Under the pieces are notes generated by a model that made no database searches, was not told the origin of the DNA, and saw nothing but the letters and a program-made list of their open reading frames with translations. This document shows positions 24,401 to 30,134 of a stretch of DNA of 64,000 nt, one piece after another. Made by a program: the position numbers and the translations under genes. Source of the stretch: Tenodera sinensis (taxonomy: Eukaryota; Arthropoda; Insecta; Mantodea; Mantidae); the NCBI GenBank assembly GCA_030765045.1, contig CM060965.1, positions 60,441,287 to 60,505,286 on the forward strand, in the 5' to 3' direction. The first letter of the stretch is position 1. Each line of letters opens with the position of its first letter.

Positions 24401-25299
24401 ACGCAAAGTGTTAGGATTATTCGTTTACACAGTGGAAAATGTCGTCGCTGGCTAATTCTCGTTCTGTAAGTCCACGTAAAAACTTCCAGCGGCAAAGTTG
24501 TCAAGGAAATAATGAAACTGTTTTTTATATAAATATAGAACAACTCCAGAAACAAGCCATCCATAAATCACCATTTAAAGGCAAATGTTTTTAGCGCACC
24601 ACGCACACGGCCAACAACACCCGGTTCTCCTGTCTTGCAGATGATGGAAACCAGATGTGTGGCAGTTGAAGGGCTGATAAGGGATTGTACTTCAGTGCAT
24701 GTTTTCAATAGGTTTCCAGAATTTGAGGTGTGAGCGAGTTTTACAACTTCTCTGGTAATCGTATGCATTGTAGTTAAGTGATCAGTGCACAATGGATCGC
24801 AGAAGAAAAGGCGAAATTTTTAAAAGTGGCAAGCAAAAAACAATTTTTAGGGGGTATGATTATTTAAAGGAATAGAACTCCGGACATAGTGACTTGTTTA
24901 TTTATTATATTTAGGTCAAATGTAAAGTGCTGACAGTTATTAAGAGAGTGCAATAAATTGAGGCATATTACTAGAAATTAACTGAAAAATATATAATAAT
25001 CTGAAACTGTCCTTGCAATAAATGGCATTTGTGCAATTATAAATTAAATACACCTACACAGCATGGAAGTTCTATAAACATGTAGGTACATGCATCTTTG
25101 CAAGCGCTCATTACAGGGGTTTTGACAGAGACGAGAAGGCATACGGGGAAACAAAGACACAACCTAACGGTATTTCCTTCTGGCCTGGAGGGTTAATGAC
25201 ATATAGGTAAGGGTTATTTGCAGATGTGTGGGAAAATCTGCCGAAATTATTAAAAGTGGCGAGCGAAAAACAATTCTTAGGTGTTTAGTAGTAGTAGTA

Positions 25300-25350
<51 letters not shown>

Positions 25351-25422
25351 GTAATAATAATAGTAATAATAATAATAGTAATAATAATAATAGTAATAAT
25401 AATAGTAATAATAGTAATAATA

Positions 25423-25505
<83 letters not shown>

Positions 25506-26858
25506 TAATAATAACTAATAATAAACCTGGTTGTGAGCAAAAACGATGTAATCACAGTGGCGCAACATACGTGGCAACAACGTGCTGATTCTCCATAAGA
25601 GCCATTGTGCCTTCATAACGTGAAAACTCCTATAGGCTGCTCATCTGCTCCAAGTCTTCACTCTTGTTCAATCTATAGATTCCTCTGCTCCCAGACAGGC
25701 ATCTAACACTAGGCACTGGCCTGTAAGTGTAGGACTAGGGGGTGCAAGTCCTACATAAGGGGAGGGTAATCAGACAAAGAAGGCTTACAATTAAACTTAC
25801 ATAAATAGTTTTGGAGACTGTTTTGAAAGTGTTTAAGCATTCCATACATTTATTCTTCAATAATGAAGCTGCAGTAATTAAATTCATCTTGAAGTAGTTA
25901 ATGTTATAATACTTTCCGAAGATGAAAAGATTCAATTAACCCTAAAAATGTTACCATTTAGGACATCTCAAGCAATACATAGAAAGAAAATAATTTTAAA
26001 ATATAATACCAAGATGAATGAAATATGTGTCAAGTTCCTTTAAAGCTCATGTTAAAAATTTAAGTATATTTGTATAAAATCGACATTTCCGAATGTCTTT
26101 TTGACAAGTTTTGCTCCAAAATTCCTTAAAAGAGTTGTAGATATTCATCAGTTCACCCAGTAACCCCCACTGTATGCCTTATTAAAAATTGTCAAAAGAA
26201 GTTAGCTGACTGTTGAATGGCAGCAAAAGTTACACATTTCTTTCTAGAGATATACAAACTCTGAGATTCATTGTCATAATACTAGAGAAAAAGCAAGGTT
26301 AAACATAAACACACATAACAAAAAATTGTTTAGAGGCATTAAATTATACAATAAATTACCTGTTGAAATAAAAACTATATAATTTATTCACTATTTCAAG
26401 AAACATTTCAATTTTTAGTTGAAAAATGTTATCATTCAGCTGACAACATTTTGCACTAATAAATTTATCAGTTGTATTTTTAACAATTTATAAGTTTAAT
26501 GTACATGTACAGTATAGTTTTAAGTAATTATATTTGCCTTTTATAATATTATACTTGAGCTTCTATAGTACTAGAAGAATCCACAACATGTATATGTTCC
26601 ATCGAATGAATAAATTGAACTGAATATATAATATACTTACATCATCCGTTATGCACATGTATATTATTCGACTCTCACACACATAGTGGAATAAGTAACT
26701 TCCATGTGAATAGGTCAACTTGGAGTTTTCTGGAGGAATTTTGGCAAGTATCTGCTCTGTAACCTCAGCAAAGTTTCCAGCACAGGAGGCATATTTGGCC
26801 AGTACAGTAGTACCCCTCGATATCACGCTGTACAAGATCGGCATACTTAATTACAAAT
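3339..26858 (-). CDS. VAMP7: VAMP7, longin-domain vesicle R-SNARE (gene span, last exon missing)
   Basis: Five coding exons (26844-26641, 23417-23280, 18190-18100, 10260-10193, 3431-3339) splice at GT-AG sites with compatible phases to a 198-residue partial protein. VAMP7 is the R-SNARE of late endosome/lysosome and secretory-vesicle fusion. Residues 1-115 are the longin profilin-like domain, including TEQILAKIP, KLTYSHG and RFQTTYGSRA. Residues about 120-180 are the SNARE motif, with the zero-layer arginine at R150 in ASRGERLELL. Residues from about 189 (LYVVIGVVV) begin the membrane anchor. About 20 C-terminal residues expected from the family (220 aa in human) are not found in the window. 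The introns carry most of the mobile elements listed here. The first coding exon starts with 14 bases of 5' UTR after a splice acceptor (AG at 26859-26860), so an untranslated exon lies upstream. Confidence 0.93.
3432..3894. other. VAMP7 intron sequence, (CA)n run
   Basis: AT-rich intron with no recognised gene or element. An impure CA microsatellite occupies about 3815-3856. Confidence 0.6.
4059..4132 (-). repeat. tRNA(Thr)-like head of SINE copy A
   Basis: The minus strand folds as a near-complete tRNA: a 7-bp acceptor stem GTCACAA/TTGTGAC with no mismatch, a GCTC/GAGC D-stem, an A box (TAGCTCAATGG), an anticodon loop CTGGTAA placing GGT (threonine), and a B box GGTTCAAATCC. The T stem is poor, and the same head recurs in dispersed copies, so I call it a SINE promoter and not a functional tRNA gene. 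Confidence 0.75.
4279..4392. repeat. 38-bp tandem trimer of the SINE tail
   Basis: Units start at 4279, 4317 and 4355. Each contains TGGTAATTATT, an ATTT-rich run and GCCAACAAACTTACTGT. The third unit is 7 bases shorter. This is the SINE 3' tail module amplified in place. Confidence 0.85.
5276..5657. other. Unassigned AT-rich intron
   Basis: No ORF or recognised repeat. Bases about 5490-5650 differ in composition from the LINE fragment that follows and may be a separate insertion. Confidence 0.4.
5658..6242 (+). pseudogene. LINE reverse transcriptase fragment (C-terminal half)
   Basis: Two overlapping frames (one frameshift near 5790) give IPMIEKSKIISYTDDTNALC with the RT catalytic YxDD motif, then NKHEFLGIILHRKLTW and KISKSLYLLRHFSSFL, which is the RT thumb/post-RT region of jockey/CR1-type non-LTR elements. 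It ends in a CA repeat and abuts the next SINE copy at 6243. No endonuclease or 3' end is present, so it is an internal remnant. Confidence 0.8.
6243..6675. mobile_element. tRNA-SINE family, copy C
   Basis: It starts with the tail module (TATGCCAACAAACTTACTGTTGG), continues through a minus-strand tRNA-like segment with B box GGTTCAAATCC, and ends with an inverted tail TTGTTGGCATAAATAAAT. Both ends therefore carry tail modules in opposite orientation. I found no convincing target duplication. Confidence 0.75.
6857..8135 (-). mobile_element. mariner transposon, nearly full length
   Basis: The left end CGAGGGTTGTTTGATAAG follows a TA at 6855-6856 and is mirrored at the right end (complement of TTAACAAATCACACTC at about 8120-8135, adjoining TTCCGAGAAC). 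The length of about 1.28 kb is typical of mariner. The transposase inside is broken. Confidence 0.85.
6905..7957 (-). pseudogene. mariner transposase (DD34D), inactivated
   Basis: It starts at ATG 7957 (MEKIEI, then an in-frame stop). Open stretches follow: KYFIKKGMKAKDIHANFLNT and GDSASSYSTVAKWTNKFKFG (helix-turn-helix region), FVAVDETWFHYYTPESKQ (first catalytic Asp) and FWDVKGILL. After a frameshift come a second catalytic region resembling HQDNAPTHT and a PPYSPD-like stretch, ending near DYIEK. Several stops and frameshifts rule out activity. It lies within a VAMP7 intron, on the same strand. Confidence 0.88.
8150..8300 (+). pseudogene. mariner-type transposase C-terminal scrap
   Basis: The plus strand reads ILLDDNAALVNSLWPSECLE and then HCSPDLITSNFYFLPALKK. 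This matches the second and third Asp regions of mariner transposases (HDNAxxH and YSPDLxPSDFHxFxxLKK). It is a different lineage from the mariner just to its left and lies in opposite orientation. Confidence 0.7.
8301..9270. other. Unassigned VAMP7 intron sequence
   Basis: No recognised gene. A 64-codon minus-strand ORF near 8957-9151 has no recognisable motif and is probably chance. Confidence 0.5.
9271..10120. mobile_element. Non-autonomous element with GCCGAGC hairpin end and internal repeats
   Basis: The left end reads ACTTGGGCGGCCGAGCCTTG with a strong hairpin GCCGAGC-CTT-GCTCGGC, followed by T and G runs. The interior has three diverged repeats of a unit containing GACCTTTAATATCCTGGC, TTGTTGAAATTGGCC and AGGTTTAGAGTAATTGTG (starting near 9430, 9555 and 9845). 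The right end reads ACAAGAATTGCTTGTTTAAA. The hairpin and ACAAGAATTGCT ends recur, from memory, in repeats of many invertebrates; I cannot give a family. A LINE end is inserted between units 2 and 3. Confidence 0.55.
9676..9848 (+). mobile_element. LINE 3' end inserted in the repeat array
   Basis: The plus strand encodes YWKARMLMASLPDARH followed by a stop and an AAC repeat tail (AACAACAACAAC). The same peptide and tail occur at several other sites in the window. The interruption falls exactly between two units of the surrounding array. Confidence 0.7.
10193..10260 (-). CDS. VAMP7: VAMP7 coding exon 4 (SNARE zero layer)
   Basis: 68 bases complete the split codon and add 22 codons, DNVASRGERLELLVNKAES. 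The acceptor is ATTTCAG and the donor GTAAGT. It contains the R-SNARE zero-layer arginine (R150). Confidence 0.92.
10261..10921. other. VAMP7 intron, short ATTCATTTATTG repeats
   Basis: AT-rich, with an imperfect (ATTCATTTATTG)n stretch near 10524-10580 and otherwise no recognised feature. Confidence 0.5.
10922..11110 (+). other. Unidentified coding-like fragment (62 codons)
   Basis: The plus-strand frame is open from just after a TGA at 10919 to a TAG at 11108. It reads as ordinary soluble protein, e.g. HYKDIERFRQHLTRTTRQM and later LSLRKPYEKLKTPLC, with helical Arg/Glu-rich content unlike the AT-biased chance ORFs nearby. There is no start codon at its head and no domain I can name. It could be an exon fragment, a retropseudogene or transposon debris. 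Confidence 0.3.
11560..11800 (-). pseudogene. Tc1/mariner-superfamily transposase fragment
   Basis: The minus strand reads GAPAHFDVNHLN, then RWIARGGPVPWSARLADP and IPLNCFLWSYLENQ. This is the well-known RWIGRGGPVxWPxRSPDLxPxDFFLWG region around the last catalytic residue of an insect DDE transposase lineage. The catalytic context is mutated (LADPIPLNCF). Confidence 0.75.
11801..12128. other. Unassigned VAMP7 intron
   Basis: No feature recognised apart from a T13 run near 11990. Confidence 0.5.
12129..12338. mobile_element. tRNA-SINE family, copy D, with 13-bp target duplication and inverted end
   Basis: Perfect GCACCTATACATT copies flank it (12116-12128 and 12339-12351). From the left come the tail module, GAGAGGTAGAACTGGAA, the minus-strand tRNA-like segment, and then an abrupt switch at about 12302 to the plus-strand copy GGCATTGAATTTTTAAGTTC ending CTACCTCTC. 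The outer 35-40 bp of the body thus occur in both orientations inside one target duplication. Confidence 0.88.
12352..12789. other. Unassigned VAMP7 intron
   Basis: AT-rich sequence. The plus-strand ORF spanning the SINE edge here is a chance frame. Confidence 0.5.
12790..13140 (-). pseudogene. LINE (RTE-like) ORF2 C-terminus
   Basis: The minus strand reads IKAQRIRWLGHIERMTKDR, then KGRPKTR and, across a frameshift, MKDLRKIG and AEDRDMWR. This R-x-RW-x-GH-x-x-RM, GRPKxRW and DRxxWR order is the standard C-terminal end of endonuclease/reverse-transcriptase ORFs in arthropod LINEs. It is 5' truncated. Confidence 0.82.
13183..13236 (+). repeat. tRNA-SINE family, terminal fragment
   Basis: It contains CAAATCCCAGTTGTGGCATT continuing to AGTTCCAGTTCTACCTCTTA, the same outer body segment that forms the inverted ends of copies D, F and G. 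No tRNA or tail module is attached. Confidence 0.8.
13237..13942. other. Unassigned VAMP7 intron
   Basis: No feature recognised. Confidence 0.5.
13943..14053 (+). repeat. GGT-rich microsatellite
   Basis: Impure (GGT)n/(GGTGAC)n/(AATGATGGT)n array. It yields spurious Gly-rich, Val-rich and Pro-rich ORFs in three frames. Confidence 0.9.
14425..15125 (+). mobile_element. mariner transposon, 3' truncated, broken transposase
   Basis: The left end CAAGGGTCGGCTGATAAGCC is a typical mariner terminus. The coding remnant (from about 14597) reads MENLEKQAVIKYFQ, RWVAEF/KMGCTST, VTTQEIIEKIYRLVLEDRR and IDETWIYHYTPES (first catalytic Asp) through at least three frameshifts. Homology stops near 15120 at GEPTPA, followed by a CCTCTGGTTT tandem and unrelated sequence. 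The right terminus and the last two catalytic Asp residues are absent. Confidence 0.85.
15405..15692 (-). other. Unidentified Cys/His-rich ORF (95 codons)
   Basis: The minus-strand frame contains several Cys residues, a basic stretch TKERKSKCKSRKAH, and the end HKHCDAADLTYNNISRFHQL. The last part resembles N-terminal regions of some insect transposon proteins (D..LT...I.RFH), but I cannot assign it. It lies between a mariner and a SINE, which favours a mobile-element origin. Confidence 0.3.
15734..15995 (+). mobile_element. Second tRNA-derived SINE family, 5'-truncated copy
   Basis: It retains the B-box region CCAGGTTCGATTCACGGCAG but lacks the A box, then continues with TTTTTCTCCAGCCAAGAT, CTGGAAGTATGAATG and AACCCACTGTTAAATG and an A-rich tail. 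AAAGCTTGCAG flanks it (15723-15733 and 15996-16006). A further ACAAAGCTTGCAGA occurs at 16071-16084. The full-length relative is at 50578-50872. Confidence 0.82.
16007..16406. other. Unassigned intron with a short direct repeat
   Basis: A diverged repeat of GCATCTATYGAGTTTTGAAAA occurs near 16226 and 16374. Nothing else recognised. Confidence 0.4.
16407..17280 (+). pseudogene. pogo/Tigger transposase (DDE_1), degenerate
   Basis: The first frame (16407-16778) reads SKERLTVFLCGFMSGEMEK, KAAKPRCFKNID, NKKAWMMPQVMEEWL, FFFVDNATCHP and LAWFPPNTTSDTQPLNQG. This is the central DDE domain of Tigger elements. Family members have DQG at the last position; here it is NQG, so a catalytic residue is lost. 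A second frame (16869-17174) continues with the acidic C-terminal region. The N-terminal CENP-B-like DNA-binding domain and the terminal repeats are missing. Confidence 0.88.
17322..17495. repeat. DR2 short repeat, copy a (rearranged)
   Basis: It contains GACTAAGGAAAAATTGAAGC, then GAACAAATTAGAAACTAAAA (17365 on) and an inverted AGTTTCTAATTTGTTC at 17480-17495. The same modules occur at 23006-23115 and 38022-38110 in a different order. This looks like a MITE with 16-bp inverted ends. Confidence 0.6.
17496..18099. other. Unassigned VAMP7 intron
   Basis: No feature recognised. Confidence 0.5.
18100..18190 (-). CDS. VAMP7: VAMP7 coding exon 3 (start of SNARE helix)
   Basis: There are 30 codons plus one base, from KHYSESREIDSISRVHGEL to MVKNI. 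The acceptor is ATTTCAG and the donor GTAAGT at 18099-18094. DELKNIMVKNI matches the first half of the R-SNARE heptads. Confidence 0.92.
18672..18706. repeat. Solo DR1 terminal palindrome
   Basis: It reads TCCTCTACTTACCAGTAGAG then AAAGTAAA. This is the palindromic end (TTTCTCTACT...AGTAGAGGA) that starts the DR1 copies at 36246 and 41192, here without the body. Confidence 0.6.
18800..18855. repeat. 17-bp perfect inverted repeat
   Basis: The arms TATTTCTGGGCTGTTAT (18800-18816) and its complement (18839-18855) are separated by 22 bp containing CTCCAGTGACCAG. Confidence 0.85.
18856..19179. other. Unassigned VAMP7 intron
   Basis: Nothing recognised beyond a T run at about 19113. Confidence 0.5.
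19180..19233 (+). mobile_element. LINE 3' end (MASLPDARH family)
   Basis: ATGGCTTCATTGCCAGATGC and the following GGCACTAGAAAACAACAACA match 9800-9845 almost exactly, including the stop codon and AAC tail. Confidence 0.75.
19274..22051 (+). mobile_element. Large DNA transposon remnant with ATGTCAGTAAGTCAC motifs
   Basis: A decayed transposase (19531-21271) is flanked by a 15-bp motif: ATGTCAGATAGTCAC at 19274-19288 on the left, and ATGTCAGTAAGTCAC at 21645-21659, 21856-21870 and 22037-22051 with a variant at 21666-21681 on the right. Motifs on both sides suggest subterminal transposase-binding repeats. True inverted ends and target duplication were not found, so the borders are approximate. 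Confidence 0.55.
19531..21271 (+). pseudogene. DNA-transposon protein with SDGAASHFK...HGKG...GGxVKR motifs
   Basis: The plus strand starts with AKTPAQRQREYKQYLKEQ, a basic N-terminal helix. Three longer open frames follow: 19823-20326 (167 aa, with FAELRPAHVRLQSQIPHVCT and CIIHENTKFLLKALC), 20351-20647 (98 aa, with a Cys-rich LTHCLPCFLNHVYVKRQQ) and 20732-21271 (179 aa, with VFSDGAASHFKQKY and EWHFFESYHGKGAVDAIGGQ, then VKRMTW). The combination matches a protein common as multi-copy hypothetical genes in arthropods and cnidarians; I recognise the pattern but not the superfamily. The invariant Asp, His and Gly positions look like a nuclease core. Stops between the frames make it inactive. Confidence 0.7.
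22061..22586. other. Unassigned VAMP7 intron
   Basis: No feature recognised. Confidence 0.5.
22587..22918 (-). mobile_element. tRNA-SINE family, copy E (longest collinear copy)
   Basis: On the minus strand, the order is a leader of about 130 bp (TTACCATCTGAAGG ... GAACTGGTTTGAGAA), a sense tRNA-like segment (TAGCTCAGTGGTAGAGC, B box GGTTCAAATCC), the body (AGTTCCAGTTCTACCTCTC, CCCACACACGGCTTGTGTG) and the 3' tail GGCATAAATAAATAATA. I use this as the reference order for the family, because every part is in one orientation here. Confidence 0.82.
23006..23115. repeat. DR2 short repeat, copy b
   Basis: It runs from GAACGAATTAGAAACTAAAA through TTACTTATCTTAGTAATATT and GATTCTGTTGCTTCACTG to CAGCTTCAATTTTTGCTTAG. 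It is collinear with 38022-38110. Confidence 0.7.
23280..23417 (-). CDS. VAMP7: VAMP7 coding exon 2 (longin domain, second half)
   Basis: There are 46 codons from EFERSRAFLFLNEIK to QVLANEM, preceded by TTTCCAG and followed by GTGAGTG. Phase is 0 on both sides. It carries the signature FQTTYGSRA. Confidence 0.95.
23418..23807. other. Unassigned VAMP7 intron
   Basis: No feature recognised. Confidence 0.5.
23808..24010 (+). mobile_element. Third SINE-like element with B box
   Basis: It contains CCCAGGTTCGATCCCAAGG, a B-box-like sequence, followed by TGGATGAAGCAGCATCTGG, TTTTCTCTGGGTTCTCCATT and TCCTCCACCACTCATTCC. The arrangement resembles a tRNA-derived SINE head plus body, but there is no A box and no second copy in the window. 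Confidence 0.4.
24011..24791. other. Unassigned VAMP7 intron
   Basis: No feature recognised. CpG is slightly raised at 24590-24790, next to the transposase fragment that follows. Confidence 0.4.
24792..24875 (+). pseudogene. N-terminal scrap of a transposase (copy 1)
   Basis: Starts MDRRRKGEIFKSGKQKTIFRG... and stops after 27 codons. The GEI-K-SG-KTI-R core recurs at 25228, and it resembles the N-terminus of the IS630-like transposase at 39048-40544 (KLRSKERQIIMNV). Confidence 0.45.
25228..25290 (+). pseudogene. N-terminal scrap of a transposase (copy 2)
   Basis: Starts MGKSAEIIKSGERKTILRC and runs straight into the TAA microsatellite. It is related to copy 1 at 24792. Confidence 0.45.
25287..25510 (+). 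repeat. (TAA)n microsatellite, about 220 bp
   Basis: Near-pure TAA with interspersed TAG. It creates poly-Ile and poly-Asn spurious ORFs. Confidence 0.95.
25520..26284. other. Unassigned VAMP7 intron
   Basis: No feature recognised. A short 66-codon minus ORF (25735-25935) has no family motif. Confidence 0.5.
26285..26625 (+). mobile_element. LINE 3' end, very short coding remnant
   Basis: The plus strand reads GIKLYNKLPVEIKT followed by FKKHF, a motif typical of the extreme C-terminus of jockey/CR1-type ORF2. An AT-rich 3' region follows, ending in a repeated GAATAAATTGAACTGAATA tail. It abuts VAMP7 exon 1 on the intron side. Confidence 0.6.
26641..26858 (-). CDS. VAMP7: VAMP7 coding exon 1 (longin domain, first half)
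   Basis: The minus strand has acceptor TTTCAG, 14 UTR bases, then ATG at 26844. Codons 1-68 run from MPILYSVISRGTT to YMCITDD, and the donor GTAAGT is at 26640-26635 (phase 0). The start matches the family's usual N-terminus (M-x-I-L-[FY]-x-V-[IV]-x-RGTT), so I trust this ATG. Confidence 0.95.
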
Positions 26859-27104
26859 CTGAAACAGGAAGAGATTAAGTCTATGTAGATAAGTTAACAT
26901 ACAAATGTTAAAAGATTTACACAGAGTGAAAATCAAATTTGGATCATCTAAAGGAAAAAAAGTAGCACTTTATTTAATTAATGTAATCAATTTAATGCAT
27001 TGAATTTCTAATTTTTTAACGTTTAATTCTAGACAGTTGACTCAAAGTTTTGGACCTAAATCTGCAACAAATTATGAAAGCTAAGAGCGGTGTTATGTTG
27101 TTAT
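26859..27104. other. VAMP7 first intron, start
   Basis: No feature apart from the polypyrimidine tract and acceptor of VAMP7 coding exon 1. Confidence 0.5.
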
Positions 27105-27480
27105 GAGTTTATTTATTTTTGCCAATAGACATTATAAGATATTTCGAGCATTGTCAAAATACAATTCTAAGAAGATAAAGCAACAATTTACATCATAAGT
27201 AACAACAATCATTCTCTTATAATGATATCAATAGAAGCAGCAACACGTTACATTTAATGTTGACACTACTAATAATTATAATCCATCTATACCGTATAAA
27301 CGTTTTCTTATTAGATATTCGTTCAATTCTTTTTTAAAATTTACTCCTTACTTGGCTTTTATAGTTTGTTCTAAATCATTTAGAAAAAGAAGTTTATACT
27401 AGAACATAATTACTGAACTATTAAGTAAACATTTTGACTGCCTTGTGAATCTGAGGGCAGTGCCATAAAAAAATTTAATC
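27105..27480 (-). mobile_element. LINE 3' end (second type), minus strand
   Basis: The minus strand reads FKKELNEYLIRKRLYGIDGL, preceded by a LLNSS-type stretch. This F-K-x-x-L-x-x-Y-L motif closes ORF2 in CR1/jockey-like elements. It is followed by an untranslated region ending AAAAATAAATAAA near 27105. Confidence 0.55.
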
Positions 27481-28003
27481 AATAAATCTATAAACACAAA
27501 AAGCAGCATTGGGATATAAATGAAAGCAGCCAAACCAAGCAACTACAAAAATAAACTTAGATTAGACAGAAATATAACACTAGACAACATTGGTTCTGCT
27601 CTATAAAGAAAAATGCTTGACTGAAATAGAAATCAGTGGCCTTATTTCAAAAATTAAGTCCATTGTTGGCTATCATATTTAGTTTTTATATGCGCATATA
27701 TGTCTATGGTGCAAAATTCATTCAATTATGTTTCTTCATGTTCTTATTTCCATTAAATTATTCTAAATCTGTTACTCATTTCTTTCCAAATTAGCCCACA
27801 TTCATCTTCCCTTATCATCCAGGTGTTTATGGTTTATGTTTATACTCCCAGCACACATCAGTTTTGTTCTATAGATCAGGTCTGTGACATATTTATGCTT
27901 ATATTTACAACTATTATAGACTTCAACTTCAGTTGAGCTGAAAACTTGTGTTAATACATGTGTTCATCTTCTATATGTGTAGTGCTAAAATAAAAGTTCA
28001 AGT
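27481..28003. other. Unassigned sequence
   Basis: No feature recognised. Confidence 0.5.
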
Positions 28004-29385
28004 ATGACTTTTAATCAGGATTATGCAGGAGACAGTGTCTACAAAGTCCTCAGAAGTTTTATTACACTTGTGGATGTTACATATTTGACAGCAAGGAACA
28101 TAAAATACTCTCAAATAAAGAAACTATATTACTCATATTTCAAAGAGCAAGTTGGTAATCAAGATAAATCGTTCACACCTCATACTGCATGTAACAGTTG
28201 TGTTCAGGGATTACATTATCGCATAACGCTATTTGCAATATCAATGATAGAGAGAGCAACAGAATTACAACAATTGTTATTTTTCTATGTGCAAAGTTGA
28301 TGGCTACAACTACAAAACTAAGACAGGAAATAAATTCCTAAATATGAACTCAGCTACATGGTCTATTTCTCAAGCAGCCAAACTACCCATTCCTACATCG
28401 ACAGCAGACCTCAATGTTAGTGAATTTGAAAGCAGCTCCATGACTTCCAACAATGATTAATTTCTTATGCAGAAGAATTTGACAGTCCACCACAACAGTT
28501 TAATCAATTTGAGTTAAATGATCTAGTGAGGGAGTTAGGCATCATACAAAAGTGAATTACTGAGCTCAAGACTACAAGAGAAGAATTTATTAACAAATGG
28601 TGTTAAATTTTCATAGTATAGGGACTGCAAAATACACTTCTACAAGTACTATGCAGATGATCAACTTATGTGTTGTGTGTAATCTTATCCAACAGTTGGG
28701 CAGGGAAGCATCAAGTCTCAAGGCAGTGTTACTTCATGAAGTAACAAGCTAGCTTCAATACTGCTTGTACATTCTACAGAGTTATGAAACTCTGAAGCGT
28801 GTTCTTAAGAAAATTAAGTTCCCAACCACAAATAGCAAACATGTGGTGACCTAGAACAGGAAGGATACACAAAATTTCCTCATTTTCTTTGTGAATGGAA
28901 TAACAGGGCATGGGACAAACATTGGCCAATTAATCAATGGCCTGAGTGGCAGCAACAGCTACCTGGAGCATAAAATGCTACTAATGTGACTCTTGTTAAC
29001 CCTCAAAAAATTTGACTCCCCCCATTACATGTAAACCTTGGCATGATGAAACAACTTGTGAAAGCACATGACAAAAGTTGACCTTGCTTTCTGTTGCACT
29101 TATGCACAAAGTTTCCATCATTGTCACAGGTTAAAGTTACAGAGGAAGTATTTAAATCACAGATAGAGAAATTGATGAAAGATGTTAATTTTACCAGCTC
29201 AATGAATGAAATTGAAAAAGATGTATGGAATGGATTCAGAGAGGTTAAAAAATTTCTGGACAGTGTGAAAGATCCTCAATACATAGAAATTGTCAGAAAT
29301 ATGCCCAATTTCACCTTCACCTGTGCCAACATCACTAAACACATGCTAAGCAGTTTCTTAAAATTGCTTATATACACCTAACTTG
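28004..29385 (+). pseudogene. DNA-transposon protein of a second unnamed arthropod family
   Basis: Four separate stretches keep the order of a protein I know from many multicopy insect hypothetical genes. They are GNQDKSFTPHTACNSCVQGL (a zinc-binding-like N-terminus); LNDLVRELGII; a central region with LTPPITCKPW and DETTC that resembles LPPLHIKLGLMKNF; and IEKDVWNGFREVKKFLDS followed by YIEIVRNM. The first (28004-28300) and last (29094-29381) parts are still open, and the middle is full of stops. The protein's C-terminal catalytic part (HFLxSHLDFFPxNLG in relatives) is missing. No inverted ends were seen. Confidence 0.6.
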
Positions 29386-29891
29386 ACCTAACCTAGTATC
29401 TAATTTATTTTATGAATATAGTAGTAAAAAAAAAACAGTTTTCTTAAAACTCTTTAATTAGAGCTAATCTAACCTTGGTAACATCTGTGGAAGAACATAT
29501 ACACATTTACTGCACTAAATGAGTACACCACAATTACCAAAACTTTCTATATAGAGGTATTGTGCCTCCATTTGTGTTACTACAGTGAGTGTTTGAAGTG
29601 TTTTGAGAATGCACCAAATTGGTCCAGCATACTATAGAATGTCAGAATGGAGTAATGAAATTAATATTGATAGGTGCAAGAGATATTACTATGTTGAGAA
29701 GTAGAGTATTAAAATTATTTGCATGACTTGCCTGTACCTCGATTGTACAGTGGTGCTGATGATGGATTTAGAAAGTGTACAGCTTTAATTTCATCATGTA
29801 TAATTGATGATGGTGCACAGACTGTTTGGTATTCCTGACCATTGCTCTCAATGGGATTCACAGAATAAAAATGAACAAACAGGTGATAAGC
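29386..29891. other. Unassigned sequence
   Basis: No feature recognised. Confidence 0.5.
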
Positions 29892-29903
29892 TTATTTATC
29901 TAT

Positions 29904-30122
29904 TATTTATTTATGCCAACAAACTTACTGTTGGTGGTTTTAAACACACAAGCTGTGTGTGGGCACTGTTTGAGAGGTAGAACTGGTTTGAGAATTCAAT
30001 GTCATTCTGACAGGTTGTTGCAGCAGCTTAATGGTTAGAGCACCCACCTTGTAAGCGGAGGGTCTGTGGTTCAAATCCCAACTGTGGCATTGAATTTTTA
30101 AGTTCAAGTTCTACCTCTCAAG
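29904..30122. mobile_element. tRNA-SINE family, copy F, with 12-bp target duplication and internal inversion
   Basis: TTATTTATCTAT flanks it perfectly (29892-29903 and 30123-30134). The left 80 bp are the 3' tail module on the minus strand, through to GAGAGGTAGAACTGG. The remainder is on the plus strand: ACTGGTTTGAGAATTCAATG, a plus-strand tRNA-like segment (TTAATGGTTAGAGC, B box GGTTCAAATCC) and AGTTCAAGTTCTACCTCTCA. The two orientations meet at GAACTGG, a heptamer shared by the two joined sequences. Confidence 0.9.
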
Positions 30123-30134
30123 TTATTTATCTAT

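Noticed and set aside
25228..25518. Poly-isoleucine and poly-asparagine ORFs
   Set aside because: They are translations of the TAA microsatellite. Only the first 15-20 codons of the first frame look like transposase debris.
4059..30080. tRNA genes
   Set aside because: The tRNA-like segments are dispersed with constant non-tRNA flanks and tails, so they are SINE heads. None has a fully paired T arm.
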